A DNA stretch of 64,000 nucleotides from Allomuricauda sp. NBRC 101325 (GTDB lineage: Bacteria > Bacteroidota > Bacteroidia > Flavobacteriales > Flavobacteriaceae): NCBI RefSeq assembly GCF_030268205.1, contig NZ_BSQF01000003.1:47591-111590 (forward strand). Direction: 5' to 3'. The translations under genes and the position numbers were made by a program. Shown here piece after piece: positions 22,001 through 29,806 of this stretch; the stretch's first letter is position 1, and each line of letters starts with the position of its first letter. Under the pieces are notes generated by a model. It saw only the letters and a program-made list of their open reading frames with translations, ran no database searches and had not been told where the DNA came from.

Positions 22001-23807
22001 TGTGGAAATAGAGAACTCTTTGGTGTTGGATCATTACGATATTGTTGCCGATGTGGGGTCGGAGACTCCTGTTACCAAAACATTCGACATAACAGTGGAA
22101 GATGGGGTATTAAACTTAGATTTTCTTGTACCTCAAATTAATGGTGCGGATAATCCTAAAATATCTGCCATAGAGATCATAGGAAAAGTACTTGCCAATC
22201 AACCACCGGTAGCTGTGGCAAATGCAACACCAACTAGTGGAAACCTTCCATTGGAGGTAAGTTTTATTGGAAGCAATTCTACCGACGACACTCAGGTGGT
22301 CGGATACACCTGGGATTTTAAGGATGGCTCGGCAATATCAACTTTGGCCAACCCAACCCATACTTTTACAACCGAAGGTACTTATTTGGTCGAGTTGACC
22401 GTGGAAGATGGGGAAGGTCTTTCCGATAGTACAACCATAACAATAGAAGTCATAGATCCGCCGAATGAAGCGCCAATTGCCATTGCGGACGCTAACCCAG
22501 TAAGTGGTAACCTTCCATTGCAAGTAACCTTTAACGGCAGTAATTCTTCAGATGATGATGCAATCGTTTCTTATGCATGGGATTTTAAAGATGGAAGTGC
22601 TATTTCAACGGAAATAAACCCAATACATACCTTTACCATTGCAAATACCTATCCAGTTGAACTTACGGTTACTGATGCGGAAGGATTAGAGGATACAGCT
22701 ACTATATCAATAGTGGTAGCACCTCCCACCAATGATCCACCTATTGCAGTGGCCAGCGCCAACCCAACAAATGGAGAAGTGCCACTTCCGGTGCTGTTTA
22801 ACGGAAGTGCTTCAACTGATGATACTGGAATTATAGGTTATTTTTGGGATTTTAAAGATGGAACAACCTCAACAGATGTAAATCCTGTAAAAACTTTTGA
22901 TGTTCCCGGTTCGTATCATGTGGAATTGGAAGTTTTTGATGAAGGGGGGCTTTCAGCTATAGCGACAGTAACCATTACGGTGAGCACACCCTTAAACGAC
23001 CCTCCAGTTGCGGTAGCAAATGCTTCAGTGAGTATTGGAACAGCACCTTTGACCGTTAATTTTACGGGTACAAATTCCTCGGATGATAAGGAAATAGTAA
23101 GTTATTTATGGAATTTTAATGACGGTAGCCAGAGTTCCTTGTTGGCCAATCCAGAGCATACGTTTACCATTGCAGGAACCTATGAGGTGGAATTAACAGT
23201 CACAGATGAAGAAGGTTTAACAGATACCACGAGTTTATTTGTTCTTGTGAACCTAGAACCCAATGAGTCACCAATCGCAATAATTAGTGCAGATCCCAGC
23301 AGGGGTAAAGTGCCCTTGGTAGTCAAATTTGATGGGAGCAAGTCAACCGATGATAAACAAGTAGTGGGTTATCTCTGGGATTTCAAGGATTCCAATGCGA
23401 CTTCTACCGAATCTGTTACCACACACACCTTTACCGAAATTGGTACCTATGAAGTGACACTGACCGTTTTTGATGCAGAAAACCTAAGTGATACAAAACC
23501 AATAACAATAGTTGTAGTAGATGGAGAGGTGTCTGACGAAATAGTGGGGAGAATTGTGGTAAATCCAGCAAAGGACATAGCTAGAATCCAAATTGTGGAC
23601 CATAGTGAAACTACCCATAATGTGGTTCGAATATATGTGCACGATGTTAGTGGAAAGATGATGGGGTTATATGATCCAGCTGAAATTTATCGACATGGCC
23701 TTTATGAAATTCCAATTGCAACCTTTAAAGAGGGCAGTGTTTATTTTGTGGGTTTTGATTTGGACAACAATCAAACCTTAATGTTAAAGTTAATTGTGAA
23801 AAATTAG
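19017..23807 (+). CDS. Giant secreted propeller/malectin/PKD protein, paralogue 1 (T9SS substrate)
   Basis: 1,596 residues. Signal peptide (about 1-32) is followed by a beta-propeller-like domain (about 33-570) with GPDGRLYVLEYYWG and GLPRSEENHATNGLE, distantly like soluble sugar dehydrogenase propellers. Thrombospondin-3/EF-hand-like calcium repeats follow (DNDNDGYTNQDE, about 590-640), then a beta-rich lectin-like region (about 660-900) and a malectin-type domain (about 905-1055, LRINAGGPQ). Five PKD domains begin near residues 1060, 1150, 1240, 1327 and 1416. A type A-like T9SS sorting domain closes the protein (about 1508-1596). It is therefore predicted to be exported and attached to the cell surface. 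The ATG at 19017 gives a basic n-region; 19041 is an alternative. The diheme lipoprotein starts one base after its stop. Enzymatic activity of the propeller is unproven. Confidence 0.85.
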   Translation: MYKNYLKTMRILIMGCFFIFASILVNPLKAQINFGQSNLDFNGFEGVSGVTSLMYGPDGRLYVLEYYWGGSTAGTIKIYTVKRNGPNNYIVTGLETLPDILDIVNHNDDGTVNTSVTQRETTGLTVAGTAENPIIYVTSSDYRIGAGYTGGDKNLDTNSGTITRLTWNGAAWEVVDLVRGLPRSEENHATNGLEFTTINGVEYLVVAQGGHTNAGSPSNNFTFICEYALSGAVLSINLDMLNAMPINTDGNGRNYIYDLPTMDDPTRANVNGVTDPNDPNYDGIDINDPFGGNDGLNMAVIVDGGPVQILSPGFRNPYDLVVTESKALYVTDNGANGDWGGLPVNEGGGSVTNAYDPTEPGSTTLINGEKVDNKDHLQLVTTNLDTYSFGSYYSGHPNPIRANPYGAGLFTAPETLGTNNAVYRTLTYDPDGSTAGSTSDISIALPANWPPVTVANSIEGDWRGPGTTNPDGPDDNNVTTWDVNTNGLDEYTASNFNGTMKGNLIAGDNKGTIKRVELNSNGLLASLTQPFQSGIGGDALGITCNGDSDNFPGTIWAGTLNGIIVVFEPQDYGTTCIPISSPEFDPTADNDNDGYTNQDEIDNGTDYCDVLSMPQDFDKSVGGTLVSDLNDDDDDADGIVDANDPFQLGNPATTGSDAFGIPVYNDFYNTQGLGGISNLGLTGLMNNGSSGPNWLDWLDKTDSGPNPNDVLDGNTGILVLQMTEGTALGSTNTQAKGYQYGVQVDQSSNKFTVAGKLIDLNSSLGIYGTNGVVGGELGYFIGDGSQSNYIKMVLTADGVTIMQEIDDVPQGEINIPIVLADRPNSDITFYFVIDPATGNIDFEYALDGGSRILASSLTTEGTILTALQNFNVDLAVGILGSSNTPGVELEGTWDYLNVMEEGEGYALRINAGGPQVVFDGKLFLADELYGNGTVFANTNALVDELYQTERYSSSVLNYIIPLENGEYTVILHFAEIYFGATGGSSTGGIGDRIFNVEIENSLVLDHYDIVADVGSETPVTKTFDITVEDGVLNLDFLVPQINGADNPKISAIEIIGKVLANQPPVAVANATPTSGNLPLEVSFIGSNSTDDTQVVGYTWDFKDGSAISTLANPTHTFTTEGTYLVELTVEDGEGLSDSTTITIEVIDPPNEAPIAIADANPVSGNLPLQVTFNGSNSSDDDAIVSYAWDFKDGSAISTEINPIHTFTIANTYPVELTVTDAEGLEDTATISIVVAPPTNDPPIAVASANPTNGEVPLPVLFNGSASTDDTGIIGYFWDFKDGTTSTDVNPVKTFDVPGSYHVELEVFDEGGLSAIATVTITVSTPLNDPPVAVANASVSIGTAPLTVNFTGTNSSDDKEIVSYLWNFNDGSQSSLLANPEHTFTIAGTYEVELTVTDEEGLTDTTSLFVLVNLEPNESPIAIISADPSRGKVPLVVKFDGSKSTDDKQVVGYLWDFKDSNATSTESVTTHTFTEIGTYEVTLTVFDAENLSDTKPITIVVVDGEVSDEIVGRIVVNPAKDIARIQIVDHSETTHNVVRIYVHDVSGKMMGLYDPAEIYRHGLYEIPIATFKEGSVYFVGFDLDNNQTLMLKLIVKN
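22190..23530 (+). repeat. Five tandem PKD domains in giant paralogue 1
   Basis: Five units of about 265-270 bases, each encoding one PKD Ig-like domain with the pattern PPVAVANA, PLxVxFxGSxSxDD, WDFKDGS, HTFT and YxVxLTVxDxxGL. The nucleotide copies have diverged, so this is an old protein repeat rather than a recent DNA duplication. Confidence 0.85.
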
Positions 23808-23808
23808 A

Positions 23809-25494
23809 ATGGTAGCAATAATGAAGGCAACTAACTTTAATTCAGATGTATTTTCAAATGGTTTCGGTACAAGAAACAAAGGCTTTTTAAGCCTTTTACT
23901 TTTACTATTGGCGTTTTCAGCGTGTACCACCGACCGTTTATTGGAAAGTTCGGATTATGATTTGGACTCCGATGGTGATGGTATCTTGGATACCATTGAA
24001 CTTACCAATGGTACGGATAAAAATAATCCTTGTGATCCGGCACAAAATTATGATTATACTTCCTATGATGTATTAAATGTCTTTTGGTCCAATAGTGATT
24101 GTGATAATGATGGGGTAAGCAATGCGGACGAGGTGGCCAATGCAACAAATCCATATATAGATGATGAGCTGGACTCGGATGGGGATGGTATTTTAGATAT
24201 CGTGGAATTACAAAACGGAACAGATAGGTACAGTCCCTGTGATCCATTTCAAAATTCAGATTATGTGGCATTTAATAGCAATCATCCGATTTGGGCCGCC
24301 TCCGATTGTGATAACGATGGAATTTCCAATGGGGATGAAATTGCAAATTCAACCAATCCATATTTGGATGAAATTGGTGGGGTGGATACCGATGGGGATG
24401 GCGTAAAGGATGAACGTGAAGTATTGAACGGAACTGACCCCAACGATCCTTGCGACCCTGTTCATGAGACAGGATACAATGGATACGATTCGGAAAATGA
24501 AATCTGGGTAAATGGGGATTGTGATGGGGATGGCGTACTAAATGGTGCCGAACTTTTGTCGGCTACTGACCCCTATTTTGATGATCGAGTTTATGCGGTT
24601 CCGGAGTTTTTGCCCACATTGTCCGAATTACAAATTTTCAGTGGAACCTTGTCAAATCTAGAACTTGTTTCTACTTCACATGAATATAATTTATCGAATA
24701 CAGTTTTTGCAGACTATTCTTCTCAGTTTAGATCTATTTCTCTTCCTAGGGGAGAGCACATGACCTATTTGGGTTCAGGATTGCCAGATTTCCCAGATAA
24801 TACAATGTTGACCATGACCTTTTATTATTGGAATGACGAACGAAATCCTGCACTTGGAAAAAAGATTATTGAAACCAGGGTCATGATCAAACAAAATGGT
24901 GTGTGGAATGCGAACAATTATGTCTGGAATGATGGACAAACGGAGGCGTATTTGGATGAAGGTGCACATACCCTAGGCGTCAATTGGGTGGATAACCAGG
25001 GAAGTAATAGGACAATCGAATATTCAATCCCTCCCAAAGTGTTATGTGTACAATGTCATGGCAATAACAATGTGTTCCAGCCAATAGGCCCAAAGATGAG
25101 GAGCTTGAACAATATATATGGCGGAGTAAATCAAATTGAATATCTAACGGAGCACGGTTTACTTACTGGGGCCCCATCCACTTCTCAGATCACTGCGGTT
25201 CCGGATTGGAAGGACACCTCTAAATATTTGCAAGATAGGGCAAGGGCATATCTCGACATAAATTGTGCCCATTGCCATCAACCAGGAGGAGCGTATAATG
25301 TAAATTACGGCGGACAATTTGATTTTACCTATGAGACCTCTTTTGAAGATAGTAAAATCAATGACGTAAAAACAGCGATTATCTCACGGATGAATTCCCA
25401 AATCCCCGGCTATTTTATGCCATTGCTGGGAACAACAGTCTTTCATACCGAAGGCATTGAGTTGATCGAAGCCTATATTGACACCTTGAATTAA
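23809..25494 (+). CDS. Diheme c-type cytochrome lipoprotein, SO2930/HNE_0200 family, with calcium-repeat N-terminus
   Basis: 561 residues. A lipoprotein signal ends in LLLLLAFSAC, so the protein should be outer-membrane or surface anchored. Residues about 45-265 are thrombospondin-3-like Asp-rich repeats (DSDGDGILDT, DCDNDGVSNADE, VDTDGDGVKDERE and similar). The C-terminal 300 residues match the SO2930/HNE_0200 family: TLSELQIFSGTL, YYWNDERNP, YVWNDGQTEA and QPIGPKMRSLN. Two heme-attachment motifs are intact, CVQCH (Cys413, Cys416, His417) and CAHCH (Cys486, Cys489, His490). It follows the giant propeller gene by one base, so they are one operon, and it could accept electrons from that protein. 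That redox pairing is inference; the cytochrome family call is strong. Confidence 0.88.
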   Translation: MVAIMKATNFNSDVFSNGFGTRNKGFLSLLLLLLAFSACTTDRLLESSDYDLDSDGDGILDTIELTNGTDKNNPCDPAQNYDYTSYDVLNVFWSNSDCDNDGVSNADEVANATNPYIDDELDSDGDGILDIVELQNGTDRYSPCDPFQNSDYVAFNSNHPIWAASDCDNDGISNGDEIANSTNPYLDEIGGVDTDGDGVKDEREVLNGTDPNDPCDPVHETGYNGYDSENEIWVNGDCDGDGVLNGAELLSATDPYFDDRVYAVPEFLPTLSELQIFSGTLSNLELVSTSHEYNLSNTVFADYSSQFRSISLPRGEHMTYLGSGLPDFPDNTMLTMTFYYWNDERNPALGKKIIETRVMIKQNGVWNANNYVWNDGQTEAYLDEGAHTLGVNWVDNQGSNRTIEYSIPPKVLCVQCHGNNNVFQPIGPKMRSLNNIYGGVNQIEYLTEHGLLTGAPSTSQITAVPDWKDTSKYLQDRARAYLDINCAHCHQPGGAYNVNYGGQFDFTYETSFEDSKINDVKTAIISRMNSQIPGYFMPLLGTTVFHTEGIELIEAYIDTLN

Positions 25495-25524
25495 ACTTGA
25501 GTCGATATAAATTGAAATACTAAA

Positions 25525-25548
25525 AAGGCTGCCAAATTTGGCAGCCTT
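25525..25548. terminator. Bidirectional terminator between convergent heme genes
   Basis: A perfect 24-base palindrome with arms AAGGCTGCCAAA and TTTGGCAGCCTT. It lies 30 bases after the diheme gene and 43 bases from the end of the convergent cytochrome gene, and A/T-rich flanks on both sides suit termination in both directions. Confidence 0.85.
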
Positions 25549-25591
25549 ATTAATTGAACACTATTATAATGGGGTAAATAAATATGCTATG

Positions 25592-25996
25592 TTATAGCTC
25601 TTTGATATAATTGACGAGCATCCAAAAATCTTCCTCATTTTGAATAACCTTTTCAAAACTGGGCATATTTGATCTTCCTTTCGAAATTTTATAGTAGATA
25701 CTGCCATCTGTTTGTTCCTTAAATTCTGGTGTGGTAAAATTAGCTACTGGGGTATCCAATACTTTTCCAGCTGAACCATCACCCAATCCCTTTTTTCCAT
25801 GACACATTTTACAGTATTTGGAATACATCATTTGTCCAATCCGATCTTCATCCTCATAATTGGCATAGGGGTTTTTCATATTTTGATACTCTTCCGGGGC
25901 AACCCATTTTTCTTGTTCTTCAAAATTAGAAGTGGACATGGACTGCAAGGCAAAACCTCCTACTAAAATTGGGATTATTATAAAGCTTTTCTTCAT
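25592..25996 (-). CDS. Monoheme class I cytochrome c
   Basis: 134-residue exported cytochrome. An N-terminal signal segment (MKKSFIIIPILVGGFALQSM) is followed by a heme-binding CKMCH motif in YCKMCHGKKGLGDGSAG and a downstream methionine ligand in RSNMPSF, then the C-terminal helix EEDFWMLVNYIKEL that packs against the heme in class I cytochromes. It should carry single electrons in the periplasm. It is the last gene of a minus-strand set with a barrel protein and a heme-motif lipoprotein, and converges on the diheme gene of the giant propeller operon. Redox partner unknown. Confidence 0.92.
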   Translation of the reverse strand: MKKSFIIIPILVGGFALQSMSTSNFEEQEKWVAPEEYQNMKNPYANYEDEDRIGQMMYSKYCKMCHGKKGLGDGSAGKVLDTPVANFTTPEFKEQTDGSIYYKISKGRSNMPSFEKVIQNEEDFWMLVNYIKEL

Positions 25997-26018
25997 GATG
26001 GGGTGAATTTAATTGGTT

Positions 26019-26888
26019 TTAAAAGCGATAGGCTCTGGTTATATTGAATCCAAGTAAGATATCGCCCTTAAAAAAATCGTTTTGATTGTACATACTATCT
26101 TGTTGCGGTACAATGCCACTATAATTGCCAATAAATATTTGGAAGGCATGGCCTGCCGTAGCGAATTCAATTCCAAGGGCTAGTCCGGTCTCTGGGTCCG
26201 AATCAAACTTTGCTCCATTCAAATGATGGGTGAAGGGAGCATTGATATCGAACAATATCGCGGTTTGGAGGCTAAGTTTATATCGTCCCCCGATGCCAAG
26301 CGCAATTTTGTCATTTCTTAGGTTTTCATCCACCATATTAAAATGGGAAACACTAGGAGCCAACTGTAACGATAAATTGGGACCAAACCTACGGGCAATG
26401 ATCAGTTGATTGAAAAACGAGAACCTGTCTTGATCGCTCGCAAAATTTTCCTTGGGTCGTGCATCGATAGTGAAATTCCCATAATAGGAAACACTTACCG
26501 GCATACTATTGGAGCGCGTTTGATTTAGGATGGCACCTTTTAAACTAAAATCTTGAAGTCGATTAAACCGTGTGGTGCCAAAACCGATGGTGAATCTATC
26601 GCTTACCGCATAGGTAACCCCCAATCTAATATTTGAAGGGGCCCAGATACCAAATAAATCATTTCCGCCGGTGTTGATGATTCCAAATCGGTGTTTTATC
26701 TGGATTTCCATTGTGTTTTTTGGAAAAAGCACGTTGGATGGATTATTGATGATAAAGGAACTTTCAAAGGCAGGTCTTGCAGGGCGAGCTTCAACCGAAT
26801 CTTTTTTTGTACCCTGCGCGAATATGGATTGTGCAATTAGGAGCACAATCAAAAAAGCCATGTTATGTTTAAAATTTCTTATTTGCAT
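26019..26888 (-). CDS. DUF5777-like outer-membrane beta-barrel protein
   Basis: 289 residues with an N-terminal signal peptide (MAFLIVLLIAQSIFAQ, after a ten-residue leader) and then alternating amphipathic strands ending in LLGFNITRAYRF, a C-terminal aromatic residue as usual for outer-membrane barrels. NNPSNVLFPKNTMEIQIKHRFG and FTIGFGTTRFNRLQD are typical of the DUF5777 barrel family of Bacteroidota, which often sits beside c-type cytochromes as here. A role as a porin or scaffold for surface electron transfer is possible but not established. It lies 22 bases upstream of the cytochrome gene and two bases downstream of the lipoprotein gene, so all three are probably one operon. Confidence 0.85.
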   Translation of the reverse strand: MQIRNFKHNMAFLIVLLIAQSIFAQGTKKDSVEARPARPAFESSFIINNPSNVLFPKNTMEIQIKHRFGIINTGGNDLFGIWAPSNIRLGVTYAVSDRFTIGFGTTRFNRLQDFSLKGAILNQTRSNSMPVSVSYYGNFTIDARPKENFASDQDRFSFFNQLIIARRFGPNLSLQLAPSVSHFNMVDENLRNDKIALGIGGRYKLSLQTAILFDINAPFTHHLNGAKFDSDPETGLALGIEFATAGHAFQIFIGNYSGIVPQQDSMYNQNDFFKGDILLGFNITRAYRF

Positions 26889-26890
26889 GA

Positions 26891-27274
26891 TCAGTTGTTT
26901 AAAGCACCTTGTTCAATCCAATTTTTGATTAATTCGATCTGTGAATTGGGCAGACTTCCTGTGGGAGGCATTATGCTGGGATTGCCCAATAATCTTTGAT
27001 AGAGTAGGCTGCCATCTGGATCGTTTGCAATGATATAATTGTCATTGATCAAGGTAGGGTAGGAGCTTCCCTCGCTCAAATTTGGATTGGGGACCAATGA
27101 TGGGTGGCATACGGTACAATTGGCATTAAAAATGGGCTGCACATCATTGGAAAAAGAGACAACAGTGTCTGAAGGCGTTGATGCTTCAGGGTGATCGTAA
27201 TAACAGCTTGAAAATAAAATTAGGAACAAAAGTGTCCCTAATCCCAAGGTTGATTTTTTAAAATTTAGGACCAT
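26891..27274 (-). CDS. Lipoprotein with single c-type heme motif
   Basis: 127-residue lipoprotein. The signal FLILFSSC gives the lipidated cysteine at about residue 25. The mature domain has CTVCH in FNANCTVCHPSL and a later methionine in IMPPTGSLPNSQIELIKNWIEQGA, a compact monoheme pattern like the planctomycete-type cytochrome c domain often annotated in surface proteins. The ATG at 27274 is chosen over the TTG three bases upstream. It is the first gene of the minus-strand heme operon; only two bases separate it from the barrel gene. The 198 bases upstream, up to the next gene, hold its promoter, but no clear TAnnTTTG box is visible. Confidence 0.85.
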   Translation of the reverse strand: MVLNFKKSTLGLGTLLFLILFSSCYYDHPEASTPSDTVVSFSNDVQPIFNANCTVCHPSLVPNPNLSEGSSYPTLINDNYIIANDPDGSLLYQRLLGNPSIMPPTGSLPNSQIELIKNWIEQGALNN

Positions 27275-27472
27275 CAATTCTATTAAGTATGTAGGGTTGT
27301 AAATGCGAAAAACAGTGGTTATACATCACTGAGGTTATCGGTTCTAAAACCCAACAATTATCCAAGTTAAAATTGGTGGTAATAAAAATCTTATTTTATG
27401 ATTTTTGTCATATTAAGATTTGTAAATAATTGGTAATCCTTCTTAAGGGACATTAAAAAAGAGGGAAATCTT

Positions 27473-28621
27473 TTATGCCAAGATAATCTTGCGGTACTCT
27501 TCCAAAATCGGCTCTCGCTTAAAATCTTGGACTCGTCGATGCAAATTTGGCTTGCAATTATCCAAGAATTCGGGATGATTTAAAACATAATCCAGTGCTT
27601 TTTGCATGCATTCAAGATGATTTACAGGCGTTAGAATACCGTAGTCTGTGAACATGATATCATCGGTTCTGCTTTCTTTTAATTCAAGCATTTCATCGGG
27701 GCCCGATTTACAATTGGTACTGATTATGGGCAAACCACAGCACATGGCTTCCAACAAAACATTTGGAAACCCTTCATTCAGGGATCCAAACAGAAAGAAA
27801 TCGGCAGTTTTTAAATATTGGAAAGGATTATTTTCAAAACCCATTAAAAAAACCTGATTATCCAACCCCAAGTTTTTTATTTTGGATTCAAGTTGAGGTC
27901 TTAATTCACCCTCGCCAAAAATATAAAGACGCAAATTTTTAAAAGGAACCAAAGCATCCAACAAAAGATTGTGGTTTTTCTCAGGCACAAGTCTACCAAT
28001 ACTTACCGCATTGATATAGTTTGGATCAAAGAAACCATCCCTTTTATTAATGGCAGCAATTTTATCAATATCGATAGGATTATAAATAGTTTTTGTTCGT
28101 TCTTCGGAAACCCCAAAATTTTCCACCAAATCGACAGCACTTGCTTTGGCATTGCTTATTACAAGGTCAGCCTTTGAGTACAACCGATTTACAAGGAATC
28201 GATTGATCTTTGCTTGTACGCCATTTCCCCCATATTGCATACTGGGAAAGTTTCGCTCACTGATTATTAATTTATAGGGATGTTTTGTAAACCATCTAGC
28301 CATGATATTTACATAACAGGGACGTGTTAGCAAACTGAACGAATGTGTTATGTTTTCCTTTTTTAAAAAGCGGGCATATTTAAAAGCCAACCAAGGCAAT
28401 TTTAAAAGCTTTAGTACACCAGATTCCTTTTCTTTTGATTTAGCCAAAAAATGAATGGGTACTTCTTGGGGAACAGGATATGCTAATTTTTCTTCGGTAA
28501 GAACCAAAACAACATCATGCCCTTTGTTTACCAAATATGGTAGTAAATAGGAAGTGACCCGTTCGGCTCCGCCACCGGAGAGGGAGTTGATGTATATGGC
28601 AATTTTTTGTTTCGCTTTCAA
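27473..28621 (-). CDS. GT4 family glycosyltransferase
   Basis: 382-residue GT-B-fold transferase, last gene of the minus-strand exopolysaccharide arm. The N-terminal acceptor domain opens with IAIYINSLSGGGAERVTSYL; the C-terminal domain has SIGRLVPEKNHNLLLDAL and the donor-binding ExxxxxxxxE motif in NEGFPNVLLEAMCCGLPII. It is predicted to add one sugar to the growing lipid-linked repeat unit on the cytoplasmic side. The start is TTG (no ATG is available between the upstream stop and the GGGAER motif). Seventeen bases separate it from the upstream GT. Sugar donor and linkage cannot be told from sequence. Confidence 0.9.
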   Translation of the reverse strand: MKAKQKIAIYINSLSGGGAERVTSYLLPYLVNKGHDVVLVLTEEKLAYPVPQEVPIHFLAKSKEKESGVLKLLKLPWLAFKYARFLKKENITHSFSLLTRPCYVNIMARWFTKHPYKLIISERNFPSMQYGGNGVQAKINRFLVNRLYSKADLVISNAKASAVDLVENFGVSEERTKTIYNPIDIDKIAAINKRDGFFDPNYINAVSIGRLVPEKNHNLLLDALVPFKNLRLYIFGEGELRPQLESKIKNLGLDNQVFLMGFENNPFQYLKTADFFLFGSLNEGFPNVLLEAMCCGLPIISTNCKSGPDEMLELKESRTDDIMFTDYGILTPVNHLECMQKALDYVLNHPEFLDNCKPNLHRRVQDFKREPILEEYRKIILA

Positions 28622-28638
28622 AATAATTGTTACTTGTT

Positions 28639-29730
28639 TTAGCTCGTAACCTTTTTAAATAATGACTCGTATTGATTTATGATATTTTCCGCTCCATAAC
28701 TCTTCCTCACATGTTGAGCCACACTTTCAGGTCCAAAGGATTGAATATGGTTTAATATAAAGGATATTTTATCCTGAAAATCATCTTGGTCAAAGGCCAA
28801 AAAGCCATTTTCTCCATCAACTATTATTTCATTCATGCCCCCGGGCGCATCAAAAACAACGGCAGGTGTGCCAATGGCCAAACTTTCTATAAGGGCATTG
28901 GGAAATCCTTCAACAAAGGAACCTTGTAAATAAATATGACTGTTGGCCAAGTATTTTTGAACCTCGTTCGTTCTTGGTACTTGATCAATTTTATCCATTA
29001 AATTATGGGATTTTGCAAATTCCATAATATTATCCTTTTCTATTCCTTCTCCGATAATAGTGTATCTAAATGGGGTATCCAAATTTGCTAGACATTCCAA
29101 TATCCTTTCATGTCCCTTTTGTTTGACTAATCGTCCAACGGTAACGAACTGCGCGATTGAATTGTTTGGAATTGCAGTTTTTATTTGGAATTCATTGGAG
29201 ACAGGATTGTTTATGGTGATCAAATTCCTATCCTTATACTTGAAATTGCTTTTTAAATCATTTTTCATGTCTTCGGATTGACAAATAAAATAGTTTATTC
29301 TTTTATGTGCGAAATCCGATACTATTGAATTTATTCGATGAAAAAGCTTCTTGTCCCAATTATTAAATCTTTTACCTGCACTCAAGACAAATGTTTCTCT
29401 TGCTATACAAACGGTACTTGGGAACAAATAGGAAACCAGTGCAATGTTATAATTGACGTGTGTTAAAGACCCAAAAACGATATCTGGTTTTTCTGTTAGG
29501 AATAATTTAAAGAACCGAAAGAGGGCAGATTTCACCTTTTTTTTGTTCAAATAAATTACCTCTACGTCGGAAGTGTCGAACAAGGTTTCTTTAATGGACC
29601 CAATAACAATCAGTTTAACATCAAATGCTTCCCGGTTTAAATTTTTAGCAATGAAGAGCATAACCCGTTCTGCTCCACCGGCATTGAGGGTTGGAATAAA
29701 TAATAAAATTTTTCTTTTTTTGGTCTTCAT
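28639..29730 (-). CDS. GT4 family glycosyltransferase
   Basis: 363 residues, with the ILLFIPTLNAGGAERVMLFIA opening, a QFVTVGRLVKQKGHERILE nucleotide-binding strand and the EGFPNALIESLAIGTPAVV donor motif. It resembles the neighbouring GT4 at 27473 in layout but is clearly a separate lineage. It is predicted to extend the exopolysaccharide repeat unit. A 76-base A/T-rich gap separates it from the flippase gene, somewhat wider than other joints of this arm. Confidence 0.9.
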   Translation of the reverse strand: MKTKKRKILLFIPTLNAGGAERVMLFIAKNLNREAFDVKLIVIGSIKETLFDTSDVEVIYLNKKKVKSALFRFFKLFLTEKPDIVFGSLTHVNYNIALVSYLFPSTVCIARETFVLSAGKRFNNWDKKLFHRINSIVSDFAHKRINYFICQSEDMKNDLKSNFKYKDRNLITINNPVSNEFQIKTAIPNNSIAQFVTVGRLVKQKGHERILECLANLDTPFRYTIIGEGIEKDNIMEFAKSHNLMDKIDQVPRTNEVQKYLANSHIYLQGSFVEGFPNALIESLAIGTPAVVFDAPGGMNEIIVDGENGFLAFDQDDFQDKISFILNHIQSFGPESVAQHVRKSYGAENIINQYESLFKKVTS

Positions 29731-29806
29731 CTAAAAATTTGTAAATATCAGTTTACGTTTGCATTAACGGGTTAACAGATTAATAATTATCGACTTAACA
29801 TATTTT

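Noticed and set aside
22190..23530. PKD-encoding repeats considered as a CRISPR array or recent DNA tandem repeat
   Set aside because: Units are about 270 bases, in frame, diverged at DNA level and encode full Ig-like domains; there are no short identical repeats with unique spacers. No CRISPR array was seen anywhere in the window.
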